Assembly (NCBI RefSeq): GCF_030812885.1
Contig: NZ_JAUSTO010000003.1
Coordinates: 1-64,000 of the forward strand
Source of the DNA: Moryella indoligenes
Lineage (GTDB): Bacteria; Bacillota; Clostridia; Lachnospirales; Lachnospiraceae
Direction: 5' to 3'
DNA: 64,000 nucleotides
In this document: positions 18,187 to 26,756 of the stretch, piece after piece
How positions within the stretch are numbered: position 1 is the first letter of the stretch
How the letters are laid out: each line of letters starts with the position of its first letter
Notes under the pieces: generated by a model
The model's database searches: none
The model's input: the letters and a program-made list of their open reading frames with translations, nothing else
What the model was told of the DNA's origin: nothing
Translations under genes and position numbers: made by a program

Positions 18187-18227
18187 AGAAGGAAGAGCCA
18201 CGCGATCGCGTGGCTCTTCCTTCTTTA
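18184..18227. terminator. Perfect 44-nt palindrome: bidirectional terminator
   Basis: Positions 18184-18227 are a perfect inverted repeat (22 bp each side, centred in CGCGATCGCG) beginning with the TAA of asnA and ending five bases before the dus stop. Flanking A and T runs fit a terminator working for both convergent genes. Confidence 0.85.
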
Positions 18228-18231
18228 GATT

Positions 18232-19182
18232 TCACAGAAAATCCCGGCATATCTTCTCTGCCCATTGCTGATACTCTGTGAGTGTCCTGCTCTTTTTTAT
18301 TTTCTTCAGTTCCCTCTCACAGCCCGGAAAGCGCGCTCCAAGATAAAACCACAGCTCCTTCATGCGGCAGAGTGTCGCATTCTCAAACTGGAAGCTCCGG
18401 CTGTAGCTCTGAAGCAGACAGTCGTGAAAGCGGCACAGTCTCTCCCTGCTGTCCTCCGGATATCCTCCCGCAAACCACGCCTCCGCGAGCAGCGGGTCAC
18501 GAAGAAGCCCACGTCCCAGCATCATGTGTTCTACGGAGGGGAATTGCTCCTCTATCCTCTGAATATCCTCAATATCCAGAATGTCTCCGTTATAGCAGAG
18601 CGGCATCCGGGCCACGCGCACGGCGTATGCAAAGGCGTCCATATGAACATGCCCCCTGTAAAATTCCTTCTGTACCCGCGGATGTATTGTGAGCTCCGAG
18701 ATCGGATAGCGGTTGTAGATCTCCATGAGCGCCGGAAATTCATCCGGATCGCAGCGTCCGATCCTTGTCTTCACGGAGACCGTCAGCTCCGGATCGAGCT
18801 TTTCAAAGAGCTCGTCGAAAAACGCGTCCAGCGCATCCAGCTCTGACAGAAAGCCCGAGCCCTTATTTTTTGCCGCCACCGTACCGGATGGACATCCGAG
18901 ATTCAGATTGAGCTCCCGGTAGCCGCAGTCCTTCAAAAGCTGCGCTGTGTGCAGGAAGTCCTCCGCGCGGTTTGTCAGAATCTGCGGCACCAGCGGAATG
19001 CCTGCATTGTTTTCCGGCAGTATATCTCTCCGGTCCCGCTTCGTAATACCGATCCCACCGTGTCCCGGCGAAATGAAGGGACTCATATAATGTGTCACAC
19101 CTCTGAAACACTGATGGAAGGCATTCCGGAACACATAGCCCGTGATGCCCTCCATCGGTGCGAGGCAGAAGCTCTTTATCAT
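18232..19182 (-). CDS. dus: tRNA-dihydrouridine synthase (Dus family)
   Basis: A 316-aa FMN-dependent TIM-barrel enzyme that reduces uridine in the tRNA D-loop. The protein begins with CLAPMEGITGYVFRNAF. It has ELNLGCPSGTVAAKNKGSGF with the catalytic Cys near residue 90, VKTRIG and later GRGLLRDPLL. Which uridine is modified cannot be told. Its ATG overlaps the TGA of the upstream Mo-hydroxylase FAD subunit (ATGA), so it is translationally coupled to a catabolic operon, an odd place for a tRNA-modification gene. GAGGAT lies upstream of the start. Confidence 0.92.
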   Translation of the reverse strand: MIKSFCLAPMEGITGYVFRNAFHQCFRGVTHYMSPFISPGHGGIGITKRDRRDILPENNAGIPLVPQILTNRAEDFLHTAQLLKDCGYRELNLNLGCPSGTVAAKNKGSGFLSELDALDAFFDELFEKLDPELTVSVKTRIGRCDPDEFPALMEIYNRYPISELTIHPRVQKEFYRGHVHMDAFAYAVRVARMPLCYNGDILDIEDIQRIEEQFPSVEHMMLGRGLLRDPLLAEAWFAGGYPEDSRERLCRFHDCLLQSYSRSFQFENATLCRMKELWFYLGARFPGCERELKKIKKSRTLTEYQQWAEKICRDFL

Positions 19183-20042
19183 GACTTATCCTCAGTTTTT
19201 TTAGCCCCTTTCGCAAAGCGCTTCAGGAGATTCTCTGCGACGCCCTTTGCCGCCGCGGCCTTGTAGCGTCTGCGGGTATTTCCCTCAAAGGTATCCCCGA
19301 TCGCAATGGCAAGCGCAGCCGTCGGCTCCGCCTTTGTCCCGATCAGCAGCTGCTCTGCCGCCTCCAGGCGGAAGGGCTTCGTCTGGATGGCTCCTGCAAT
19401 CACGCGGGCCTCCGTGACGACGCCCTGTGCATCCCTCTTTAGTGCGGCCGCGAGACCGATGCGGGAGATCGTCACCTGCTCGCGGTGTCCGAGCTTCTCA
19501 AAGGCGGTCTCAAAGCCTGCCAGTGCACGGCGATCTATGATGAAGCGTGTCAGCACCTCATTGTAAGCGCGATCCGTGTCCTTCACGCCGCGGATGAACG
19601 CACGGATCGGAACGCTTCTCAGCGCGCCCGCCGGCCCCATGAGCTCCACCTTGGCATCCAGCATCCACAGCACCGGCGGAAGGTCTCCCGCCGGAGAGGC
19701 GTTGGCAACATTTCCCCCTATGGTACCCTTGTTTCTGATCTGCACGGAGCCGACGCCGCCTGCCGCCTCAGAGAGTGCTCTGAGCTCCGGATATCCGGCG
19801 AAGGCGTGCTCGACCTCCGTCATGGTCGCCATGGCGCCAATAGAAGCAGTATCCTCCGTCACGCGTATCTCCCTGAGCTCCGGAATATCGGAGAGGCTTA
19901 AGAGCTTGTCCGGCGAGAGCAGCTTCTCCCGCATCACAATGATGAGATCCGTGCCGCCCCCCAGTATGATGGAGCGCTCTGTCAGCTGGCTGAGCGCCTC
20001 CCCCAGCTCCTCAGGATTTTTCGGAATCAGACTGATGCTCAT
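19179..20042 (-). CDS. Molybdenum hydroxylase FAD-binding subunit (XdhB/CoxM-like)
   Basis: A 287-aa medium subunit of the xanthine dehydrogenase family, which passes electrons from the 2Fe-2S subunit to FAD and then to NAD or another acceptor. The FAD motifs SIILGGGTDLIIVMRE (near residues 24-39) and IRNKGTIGGNVANASPAGDL (near 108-127) are present. A longer open frame exists, but the ATG at 20042 overlaps the stop of the Fe-S subunit (ATGA) and matches the family start. It is the third gene of a Mo-FeS-FAD operon. The substrate is unknown: xanthine, another purine or an N-heterocycle. Confidence 0.9.
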   Translation of the reverse strand: MSISLIPKNPEELGEALSQLTERSIILGGGTDLIIVMREKLLSPDKLLSLSDIPELREIRVTEDTASIGAMATMTEVEHAFAGYPELRALSEAAGGVGSVQIRNKGTIGGNVANASPAGDLPPVLWMLDAKVELMGPAGALRSVPIRAFIRGVKDTDRAYNEVLTRFIIDRRALAGFETAFEKLGHREQVTISRIGLAAALKRDAQGVVTEARVIAGAIQTKPFRLEAAEQLLIGTKAEPTAALAIAIGDTFEGNTRRRYKAAAAKGVAENLLKRFAKGAKKTEDKS

Positions 20043-20509
20043 ATGCCCTCCCTCAATTCTTTCGCCGCGCGCTTCACTGCGCTTATGATCTGCCCATAAC
20101 CGGAACAGCGACATATATTTCCGGCGAGCGCCGTACGTATCTCCGCCTCGCTCGGCTCCGGATTCTGCATGAGCAGCGCCTTTGCGGACATAATCATCCC
20201 TGCGGTGCAGAAGCCGCACTGCACCGCAATCTCCTCGATGAAGCAGCGCTGCAGCACATCCAGCTCTCCATTCTTCTCCAGTCCCTCAATGGTCAGAACC
20301 TCGCGTCCATTGAGCTGCGATGCAAGGGTCAGACAGGCGTGAACCGCCTTGCCGTCCACAATCACCGTACAGGCTCCGCACTCTCCCTCGGAGCAGCCCT
20401 CCTTTGTCCCGGTGAGTTCCAGATCCTCGCGCAGAATATCGAGCAGTCTCCGCGTCGGCTCCGTCTCCAGAGAGGTTCTCTCTCCGTTCAATATAAAGTC
20501 CAGCCTCAC
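20039..20509 (-). CDS. Molybdenum hydroxylase 2Fe-2S subunit (XdhC/CoxS-like)
   Basis: A 156-aa small subunit with both expected cluster motifs. The plant-type 2Fe-2S set CSEGECGACTV...HACLT lies near residues 39-61. The C-terminal QCGFCTAGMIM...NICRCSGYGQI set lies near 97-138. All eight cysteines are present. It starts with GTG directly after the stop of the large subunit and overlaps the FAD subunit gene by 4 nt, so the three proteins are made together. Confidence 0.93.
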   Translation of the reverse strand: MRLDFILNGERTSLETEPTRRLLDILREDLELTGTKEGCSEGECGACTVIVDGKAVHACLTLASQLNGREVLTIEGLEKNGELDVLQRCFIEEIAVQCGFCTAGMIMSAKALLMQNPEPSEAEIRTALAGNICRCSGYGQIISAVKRAAKELREGI

Positions 20510-20510
20510 C

Positions 20511-22769
20511 TCAGTGTTCCTCCTTGCTCAGATATTCCACGATGCGGTCCGATGACATCGGTATCATGCCCATATCGCTGTCCAGCGCCTGATTCACTGC
20601 AGCCATCACCGCGGCCGCCGACGGAACAAAGCTCACCTCTCCGATGGACTTCGCACCGAAGGGACCCTCCTTGGAGTGTCCGTCCTGAATCAGCAGCACA
20701 TCAATATTCGGGAGAGCCGGCGCGTTCATCAGATGATATTTCGACAGGCTGTTCACAGAGCGTCCCTTCGGATCGATCGCAATTTCCTCCCGGAGCGCGG
20801 CGCCGCAGCCCTGCTGTGCCGCACCCGTAATCTGTGCGATGCACATCGCGCGGTTGATAGTCTGCCCCAGGTCATGCACGGCGAGATAGCTGAGCACCTT
20901 CGTAATTCCGGTCCAGGTATCCACCTCTACCTGCGCAAAGTGCGTGCCTGTGACACCCGGATTCGAGTTGTTCTGTCCGCGCTCCTCCGCAAAGATCTCC
21001 CTGCGGAGCACATTGATTGCGCCGTGTCCCACATCGCCGTAGGTAAAGCGCAGCTCGGGATCGCTCTTCGAGCGGATCACCGCTCCCTCGTAGTAGAGTG
21101 TGTCCAGCGGGCAGTCCAGAATCTCCGCCGCCCCTTCTATAATCTTCTCTCTCAGCTTCTCCGCACAGCGCTGCGCCGTCCGCCCCACGACAAAGGTACT
21201 GCGGCTCGCATAGCAGCCAAAGTCGAAGGGGGTGTTCGCGCTGTCCGCCTCCTTTAATCGGATCCGCTCCATCGGAAGATGCAGGGTCTCCGCAAGTATC
21301 ATCTTAAATGCGGTCACAGAGCCGCAGCCGTGATCATGCACGCTGATATTGGCCTGCACGGAGCCATCCTCACACATCCGGAGCTCCACGCCCGCAAAGT
21401 CCTTGTAGCGCGGGAAGTAGGTATTGCCGTGGCCACCACAGCCGACCCCGGTTCCGCGCTTATAGCGCACATTCTTCGCGTTGAATTCCGCATCTGCCCG
21501 CCGCCTCTCTGCCCAGTGGAAGCGCTCCGCCCCCTGAATGAGCGACTCTCTCGTGCGTATCTCCTCCATCGGCAGCCCGGACTTATGATCCGTATCTCCC
21601 GGCAGAAGCACGTTCTTAAGCCGCAGCTCCACGGGGTCCATATTCAGCTGCTTCGCGGCCTTCTCCATGGCATGCTCTATCATAGTCGCCGCCTCCGGCC
21701 CTGTCCAGCCGCGGTAAGCGCCGGAAACCGGGGTGTTGGTGGAGACCACCCGGCCGTGCATAAGCCCGTGCGGCACGCGATAGCAGCGGAACATCTTGCC
21801 GTAGAGTGTACGAATATATGCCGCTGAATTTCCGATATATCCCCCCGCATCACTTAACAGATCCAGATCCATGCGGAGTATGCTGCCGTCCGCCCGGAAA
21901 CGCGCCTTCAACACTGCGCGCATGGCGCCGCGGCATATTGTGGATCGCATCGTCTCCGCGCGGTCAAAAGCCAGCTTCACCGGACGGCGCAGCTCCTTTG
22001 CCAGCACTGCCGCAACCGGCTCAAGCATCCACTCCTGCTTTGCGCCAAAAGACCCCCCCATTGCCGCCTTGATCACGCGCACGCGGCTGTAGGGAAGCTT
22101 CAGCATATCCGCAACGACGGTACGAATTCCATGGACAGACTGATTCGGGCTCTCGATGGTGAGCTCGTCGAGATCCGGGTCATAATCCGCAATGCAGACG
22201 TGCGTCTCCATGGCGGCGTGGTGCAGACGCGCGATCTCCGTCTCCGCGACGATCTCAATCCCCTCCGCCTCATCCGGCTCCGCCTCTCCCGTCTCCAGAA
22301 AGCACTCGCTCTTCACCGGTTCCTCGCCCGGGAGACAGTTCTTCCCCTCCAGCGCCTCATCAAAACTCAGCGCGTAGGGAAGCTCCTGATACTTCACCTC
22401 AACCAGCGCAGCTGCGCGCCGTGCCGTCTCCTCATCCCGCGCTGCAACCGCACCGACTCTGTCGCCGACAAAGCGCACGTACTTCTCGAATACGTGCTCC
22501 TCCTGGGGCAGTTCATCCTGCGTCGCCTGACTGCGAAAGCGATTGAAGCGGTAATCCTCTGTGTTCAGGCAGTGAAACACGCCATACACTCCCGGCAGTG
22601 CGAGCGCTTTTCCGGCATCGACTGAGACCACGTAGCCATGCGGTATCGTGCTGAATATCATCGCGATATGTGCCATGCGCGACATGGTCTTATCTGCCGC
22701 ATATTTCAGACGCCCGGTCACCTTTCCCCTGGCGTCATGGATCGGAATATCATGTCCTATCAGCTCCAT
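20511..22769 (-). CDS. Molybdenum hydroxylase large subunit, Mo-pterin binding (XdhA-like)
   Basis: A 752-aa catalytic subunit of the xanthine dehydrogenase/aldehyde oxidase family. The N-terminal domain opens with GHDIPIHDARGKVTGRLKYAAD-type sequence. Cofactor-binding blocks include GGSFGAKQEWMLEPVAA, GAYRGWTGPEA and FDFGCYASRS. The C-terminal KSIGEVSFVPSAAAV holds the active-site Glu. Such enzymes hydroxylate purines or other N-heterocycles with water as oxygen donor. The adjacent MocA-like gene suggests a cytidylylated (MCD) and perhaps Se-dependent cofactor, as in clostridial purine hydroxylases. Selenium use cannot be proven here. GGGAGAGAGGAGCAGC precedes the start. Confidence 0.9.
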   Translation of the reverse strand: MELIGHDIPIHDARGKVTGRLKYAADKTMSRMAHIAMIFSTIPHGYVVSVDAGKALALPGVYGVFHCLNTEDYRFNRFRSQATQDELPQEEHVFEKYVRFVGDRVGAVAARDEETARRAAALVEVKYQELPYALSFDEALEGKNCLPGEEPVKSECFLETGEAEPDEAEGIEIVAETEIARLHHAAMETHVCIADYDPDLDELTIESPNQSVHGIRTVVADMLKLPYSRVRVIKAAMGGSFGAKQEWMLEPVAAVLAKELRRPVKLAFDRAETMRSTICRGAMRAVLKARFRADGSILRMDLDLLSDAGGYIGNSAAYIRTLYGKMFRCYRVPHGLMHGRVVSTNTPVSGAYRGWTGPEAATMIEHAMEKAAKQLNMDPVELRLKNVLLPGDTDHKSGLPMEEIRTRESLIQGAERFHWAERRRADAEFNAKNVRYKRGTGVGCGGHGNTYFPRYKDFAGVELRMCEDGSVQANISVHDHGCGSVTAFKMILAETLHLPMERIRLKEADSANTPFDFGCYASRSTFVVGRTAQRCAEKLREKIIEGAAEILDCPLDTLYYEGAVIRSKSDPELRFTYGDVGHGAINVLRREIFAEERGQNNSNPGVTGTHFAQVEVDTWTGITKVLSYLAVHDLGQTINRAMCIAQITGAAQQGCGAALREEIAIDPKGRSVNSLSKYHLMNAPALPNIDVLLIQDGHSKEGPFGAKSIGEVSFVPSAAAVMAAVNQALDSDMGMIPMSSDRIVEYLSKEEH

Positions 22770-22865
22770 GCTGCTCCTCTCTCCCTGCTCTCATAAAAAA
22801 GAGCTAAAACCACAAACTATATTGTGTTTAATCATAGCATTTTGTAATTGAAAAAGCGTTGAAGA

Positions 22866-22895
22866 TTGACAGCTTTATTTCTTTTGTGCTAGCAT
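22866..22895 (+). promoter_or_regulatory. Promoter of the mocA/modE-moaA-modBC genes, with candidate operator
   Basis: TTGACA (22866-22871), an 18-nt spacer and TAGCAT (22890-22895) precede the plus-strand operon. Overlapping its downstream edge is an inverted repeat TGAAAC-N10-GTTTCA (22895-22916). This could be an operator, perhaps for the ModE-like domain encoded just downstream. It does not match the classical E. coli ModE site. Confidence 0.55.
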
Positions 22896-22948
22896 GAAAC
22901 CAATTTATCTGTTTCAAATCGGCATACGCTCACACAGGAGGTTCCGCC

Positions 22949-23935
22949 ATGAAGGTCGCAGCCGTAATTGCAGCCGCCGGGCTTTCCGCCAGGATGAGAG
23001 ATTTCAAGCCTCTGCTCTGCCTCGGCAGTTCCACGATCATCCACCACACCGTCTCCGCACTGCAAAGCGCCGGAGCGGAGGAGGTCATCATAGTCACCGG
23101 ATATCAGAGCGCCGTTCTCATGCGGCACTTAAATTTGCCCGGCGTTATATTTTTAAAAAACGAACGTTTCGCAGAGACAGATATGCTTGCCTCCCTGCAG
23201 CTTGGCCTTGCCGCTGTCTCCCCGGAGGCGGACCGCATCTTTCTGACCCCCGGGGATATCCCTCTGGTGAAGCCTGAGACCATGCGGAAAATGCTGGCAG
23301 AGGACGCCGCTGTCGTCCGCCCACTCTTCGAGGGCCGCGGCGGACACCCTCTCCTGCTCCGGAGAGACGCCGTCCCGGCAGTGCTTGATTTCCGGGGAGA
23401 CGGCGGTCTCAAGGGGCTGCTCCGCACCGGCACACTACAGCTTGCGGAGCTCGAGACCGGTGATCCCGGCATACGCATGGATGCGGATACACCACAGGAC
23501 TACAAGCGGCTGCTGTGCTACGAGGCACAGCTCGCAGGGCACGGAAACCTTCGGCTCGATCTGCAGCTGAATATCGGCATGGAGGAGCTCTTTCTCACGA
23601 CAGAGAGTGTACAGCTCCTCGATATGATCGCGCAGACCGGCTCCATCCAGAACGCCTGCGCCTGTATGCACATCTCCTATTCGAAGGGCTGGAAAATGGT
23701 GCAGCTCATGGAGCGCCAGCTCGGCTTTCCCGTGGTGCTTCGCACCATCGGCGGCGAGGGAGGCGGCGGCTCTTCGTTGTCTTCACGCGGCGCAGAGCTT
23801 CTGTCTGCCTACCGGAGCTTCCACCGCGAGCTCTCCGACCAGGCCGCCCGGCTCTTCGACAAACATTTCCCGGCCTGTCTCCGCGTGTCCTCAGAACGCC
23901 AGACAACGGCTGACATCGCAGAAAGAGAGACATAA
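22949..23935 (+). CDS. MocA-like molybdopterin cytidylyltransferase fused to ModE-type HTH
   Basis: A 328-aa two-domain protein. Residues 1-195 form an NTP-transferase fold of the MocA/YgfJ/MobA type: AVIAAAGLSARMRDFKPLL near the N-terminus, then LTPGDIPLVKPET and GRGGHPLLL. Residues about 200-300 match the ModE N-terminal winged helix: LLDMIAQTGSIQNACACMHISYSKGWKMVQLME and RTIGGEGGGGSSLSSRG. The molybdate-binding Mop domains of true ModE are missing. The protein may finish the cofactor of the adjacent hydroxylase and also control transcription. GGAGG lies before the ATG. moaA starts immediately after its stop. Confidence 0.85.
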   Translation: MKVAAVIAAAGLSARMRDFKPLLCLGSSTIIHHTVSALQSAGAEEVIIVTGYQSAVLMRHLNLPGVIFLKNERFAETDMLASLQLGLAAVSPEADRIFLTPGDIPLVKPETMRKMLAEDAAVVRPLFEGRGGHPLLLRRDAVPAVLDFRGDGGLKGLLRTGTLQLAELETGDPGIRMDADTPQDYKRLLCYEAQLAGHGNLRLDLQLNIGMEELFLTTESVQLLDMIAQTGSIQNACACMHISYSKGWKMVQLMERQLGFPVVLRTIGGEGGGGSSLSSRGAELLSAYRSFHRELSDQAARLFDKHFPACLRVSSERQTTADIAERET

Positions 23936-24943
23936 ATGCTGGATCAACAGAATCGGCTGATTGACTATCTGCGCATTTCGGTCACAGACCGCTGCAATCT
24001 CCGCTGCCGCTACTGTATGCCCGCGGAGGGCGTGGAGAGCCTTCCTCACGGCGAAATTCTGCGTTATGAGGAGATTCTCCGGCTCGCCCGCATCTTCTCC
24101 TCTCTCGGCATCAGAAGAATACGTCTGACCGGAGGCGAGCCGCTGGTGCGGCAGAATCTGGACCAGCTCGTGAGGGGCTTAAAACAGACGCACGGCATAC
24201 GCTCCGTCTATCTGAGCACCAACGGCGTACTGCTGAAGGCACAGCTCCCCGCACTGCTTGATGCCGGGCTGGACGGCGTCAACCTGAGCATTGACACTCT
24301 GGATGCAGCGGAATTTGAAGCGCTCACGCGACGAAACGCACTCGCCGACGCACTCGCCGGGCTTCGCGCGGCACTCGCAATTCCCGGCTTTCAGGTGAAA
24401 ATCAACTGTGTCCCCTCGGAACTGAACAGCGATCGGTGGTGTGCGCTCGCGGAGCTCGCAAGATCCCACAGCAATCTCGATGTGCGCTTCATAGAGCTCA
24501 TGCCGCTGGGACTCGGACGAACACTCAGGAGAAAGACCGAGCAGGAGGTACTCTCCGTGCTGGAGGCACGCTTCGGCTCCTCCACCCCCTGTGCCGCAGC
24601 CCCCGGCTCCGGGCCAAGCCGTCTGGTGCGTTTCCCCGGCTTTCAGGGGCGCATCGGTTTCATCAGCGCTATGTCCCACAGCTTCTGTGAGCACTGCAAC
24701 CGCATTCGCCTCACCGCCGACGGAAAGCTGAAGCCGTGCCTCTATTACAGCCATAGCATTGATCTCTGCACGCTTCTGCGCAGCAATGCGGACGACGACC
24801 GCATCCGCAATGCCATCGCGCAGGGCATACACGAAAAACCGATGGCGCATCACTTTTCAAACGCGGCCCCGGAAACGGCAGACAGCAGTGAGCTTTGTCC
24901 GAATGAAGGCGAGTCGCGGCTCATGAACCAGATCGGAGGCTGA
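23936..24943 (+). CDS. moaA: GTP 3',8-cyclase
   Basis: A 335-aa radical SAM enzyme that starts molybdenum-cofactor synthesis from GTP. The SAM cluster motif is TDRCNLRCRYCMPAEG near residues 18-33. LTGGEPLVR follows. The C-terminal second cluster motif is CEHCNRIRLTADGKLKPCL. The protein ends in Gly-Gly, as catalytically competent MoaA does. The ATG follows the upstream TAA with no gap. The partners moaC, moaE, mogA and moeA are not in the window and must lie elsewhere. Confidence 0.96.
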   Translation: MLDQQNRLIDYLRISVTDRCNLRCRYCMPAEGVESLPHGEILRYEEILRLARIFSSLGIRRIRLTGGEPLVRQNLDQLVRGLKQTHGIRSVYLSTNGVLLKAQLPALLDAGLDGVNLSIDTLDAAEFEALTRRNALADALAGLRAALAIPGFQVKINCVPSELNSDRWCALAELARSHSNLDVRFIELMPLGLGRTLRRKTEQEVLSVLEARFGSSTPCAAAPGSGPSRLVRFPGFQGRIGFISAMSHSFCEHCNRIRLTADGKLKPCLYYSHSIDLCTLLRSNADDDRIRNAIAQGIHEKPMAHHFSNAAPETADSSELCPNEGESRLMNQIGG

Positions 24944-24945
24944 GT

Positions 24946-25641
24946 ATGGACTGGTATCCGCTCTGGAACTCGCTTCGCATCTCACTGATCTCTGCCGGGA
25001 TCATCTTTTTTGTCGGGATTTTCGCGGCGCACGCTATCGCGGCGGCACCGCGCATCGTGAAGGGACTGCTGGATGTCATTCTCACACTGCCGCTGGTACT
25101 TCCCCCCACTGTGGTGGGGTATCTCCTGCTGCGTCTGCTCGGACCCAGACAGCCGCTCGGCGCGTGGGTACTCTCTCACTTTCAGCTGCGGCTCACTATG
25201 AACTGGTGGTCCGCCATCTTTGCGACCTGTGTTGTGATCTTCCCCCTGATGTACCGCACTGCGCGGGGAGCCTTCGAGAGCTTTGATGAGACGCTCGCAG
25301 ATGCCGCCAGAACGCTGGGACGCTCTGAGCGCTGGATCTTCTGGAGAGTCAAGCTCCCCTGCTGCCGCCAAGGAGTACTCGCCGGAACCGTACTCGCCTT
25401 TGCAAGAGCTCTCGGAGAATACGGCGCGACCTCCATGATTGCAGGCTACACCCCGGGGCGCACCGCCACCATCTCTACAACAGTCTATCAGCTATGGAGG
25501 ACCAACAGCGACGCGGAGGCTTTTCTCTGGGTGATGGTGAATATCGCCATCTCCACAGCAGTGCTGCTCTGCGTCAACATGCTGGAACAGAGCAGCCGCA
25601 GGCGGCAGAGGAAGGAGGCAGCACATGACGCTCTCCGTTGA
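24946..25641 (+). CDS. modB: Molybdate ABC transporter permease
   Basis: A 231-aa membrane permease with about five or six hydrophobic segments. It has the ModB-type motifs LPLVLPPTVVGYLLL and the EAA loop DAARTLGRSERWIFWRVKLP, followed by the ALGEYGATSMIAGYTPG block typical of molybdate/tungstate permeases. It starts 2 nt after moaA and overlaps modC by 17 nt. No modA (periplasmic/lipoprotein binding protein) precedes it, which is unusual for this transporter. Confidence 0.92.
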   Translation: MDWYPLWNSLRISLISAGIIFFVGIFAAHAIAAAPRIVKGLLDVILTLPLVLPPTVVGYLLLRLLGPRQPLGAWVLSHFQLRLTMNWWSAIFATCVVIFPLMYRTARGAFESFDETLADAARTLGRSERWIFWRVKLPCCRQGVLAGTVLAFARALGEYGATSMIAGYTPGRTATISTTVYQLWRTNSDAEAFLWVMVNIAISTAVLLCVNMLEQSSRRRQRKEAAHDALR

Positions 25642-26680
25642 TATCGAAAAAAAGTTCGGCAGCTTTGAACTGCAACTCTCCTTCACTGCAGCAGAGGGCG
25701 TCACCGGTATACTCGGAGCCTCCGGCTGCGGCAAGAGCCTGAGCTTAAAGTGCATCGCCGGACTCATCACACCGGATCGCGGGCGTATCACGCTGAACGG
25801 GCGAACGCTCTTTGACTCCGCACGAGGCATCAACCTCCCTCCGCAGAGGCGCGCAGTCGGCTATCTGTTTCAGCAGTATGCGCTCTTTCCCCATATGACC
25901 GTCAGAGAAAATATCGCCGCCGGTCTGCACCACTTAAATCACCGTGAAAAGCAGGCGGAGACGCTGCGCCTCCTTAAGCTGTTCCAGCTGGAGGAGCTTT
26001 CAGAGCTTCGCCCGGCGCAGCTCTCCGGCGGACAGCAGCAGCGCACCGCACTTGCGCGCATCCTCGCGAGCCGCCCCGAGGCACTTTTACTGGATGAACC
26101 CTTCTCCGCGCTGGACAGCTATTTAAAACAGCAGGTGGAGCTCACACTCTTTCAACAGCTCCGGGACTTCTCCGGCCCCATACTCCTTGTGTCCCACAGC
26201 CAGCAGGAGATACGGCGGCAGTGTTCACACGTGTGTGTCCTGCACAAGGGACATGCACAGCCCATGCAGACGACAGCAGAGCTCTTCTCTGCTCCGGAGA
26301 CACTCTCCGCCTGCTGTCTCTCCGGCTGCGAAAATCTGAGTCCGGTGCATCTGCTTCCCGGACAGCGCGCGGAGAGTGCCCTCTGGGGCGCCGTTCTCAC
26401 CTTGCCCCATTCCTGCCCGCCCGATGTCTGCTATGTCGGCATCCGCGCAGGAGCCCTCCGGCTCTGCACCGCCCCCGGTGTAAACCGCATTCCCTGCGTC
26501 CCCCTCACGCGTCCCTTCTCTGACGGCGAGGCGACAGAGCTCCTGCTCTCCACGCCCGGGGGCAGTGCCCCGGAGCAGCTGCTCCGGCTGCGCTGCACGA
26601 AGGAGCTTCCCGCACTGAGCGGACCGCTCTACGTCGAGCTGCCGCCGGATGCACTGCAGCTCCTCAGAGCCGATATCTGA
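25625..26680 (+). CDS. modC: Molybdate ABC transporter ATP-binding protein
   Basis: A 351-aa ATPase. Walker A is GASGCGKS near residues 36-43, the Q-loop is FQQYALFPHMTV, the signature is LSGGQQQRTALARILA, Walker B is ALLLDEPFSALD and the switch His is in LVSHSQQEI. The C-terminal 120 residues resemble the Mop/TOBE regulatory region of ModC, though diverged. It powers ModB to supply Mo (or W) for the cofactor made by the genes around it. It is the last gene of this plus-strand operon. Confidence 0.9.
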   Translation: MTLSVDIEKKFGSFELQLSFTAAEGVTGILGASGCGKSLSLKCIAGLITPDRGRITLNGRTLFDSARGINLPPQRRAVGYLFQQYALFPHMTVRENIAAGLHHLNHREKQAETLRLLKLFQLEELSELRPAQLSGGQQQRTALARILASRPEALLLDEPFSALDSYLKQQVELTLFQQLRDFSGPILLVSHSQQEIRRQCSHVCVLHKGHAQPMQTTAELFSAPETLSACCLSGCENLSPVHLLPGQRAESALWGAVLTLPHSCPPDVCYVGIRAGALRLCTAPGVNRIPCVPLTRPFSDGEATELLLSTPGGSAPEQLLRLRCTKELPALSGPLYVELPPDALQLLRADI

Positions 26681-26756
26681 GATCAGACAGCGAAACGGAC
26701 CACATTTCCCGCATTCTGAGTGTTTTTCATGTGAAGCACAGCGTTTTCAACTAAAA

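Noticed and set aside
20511..22769. Selenocysteine (in-frame TGA) in the Mo-hydroxylase
   Set aside because: The frame is continuous without an internal TGA. Selenium in such enzymes is a labile cofactor ligand, so its use cannot be judged from the gene.
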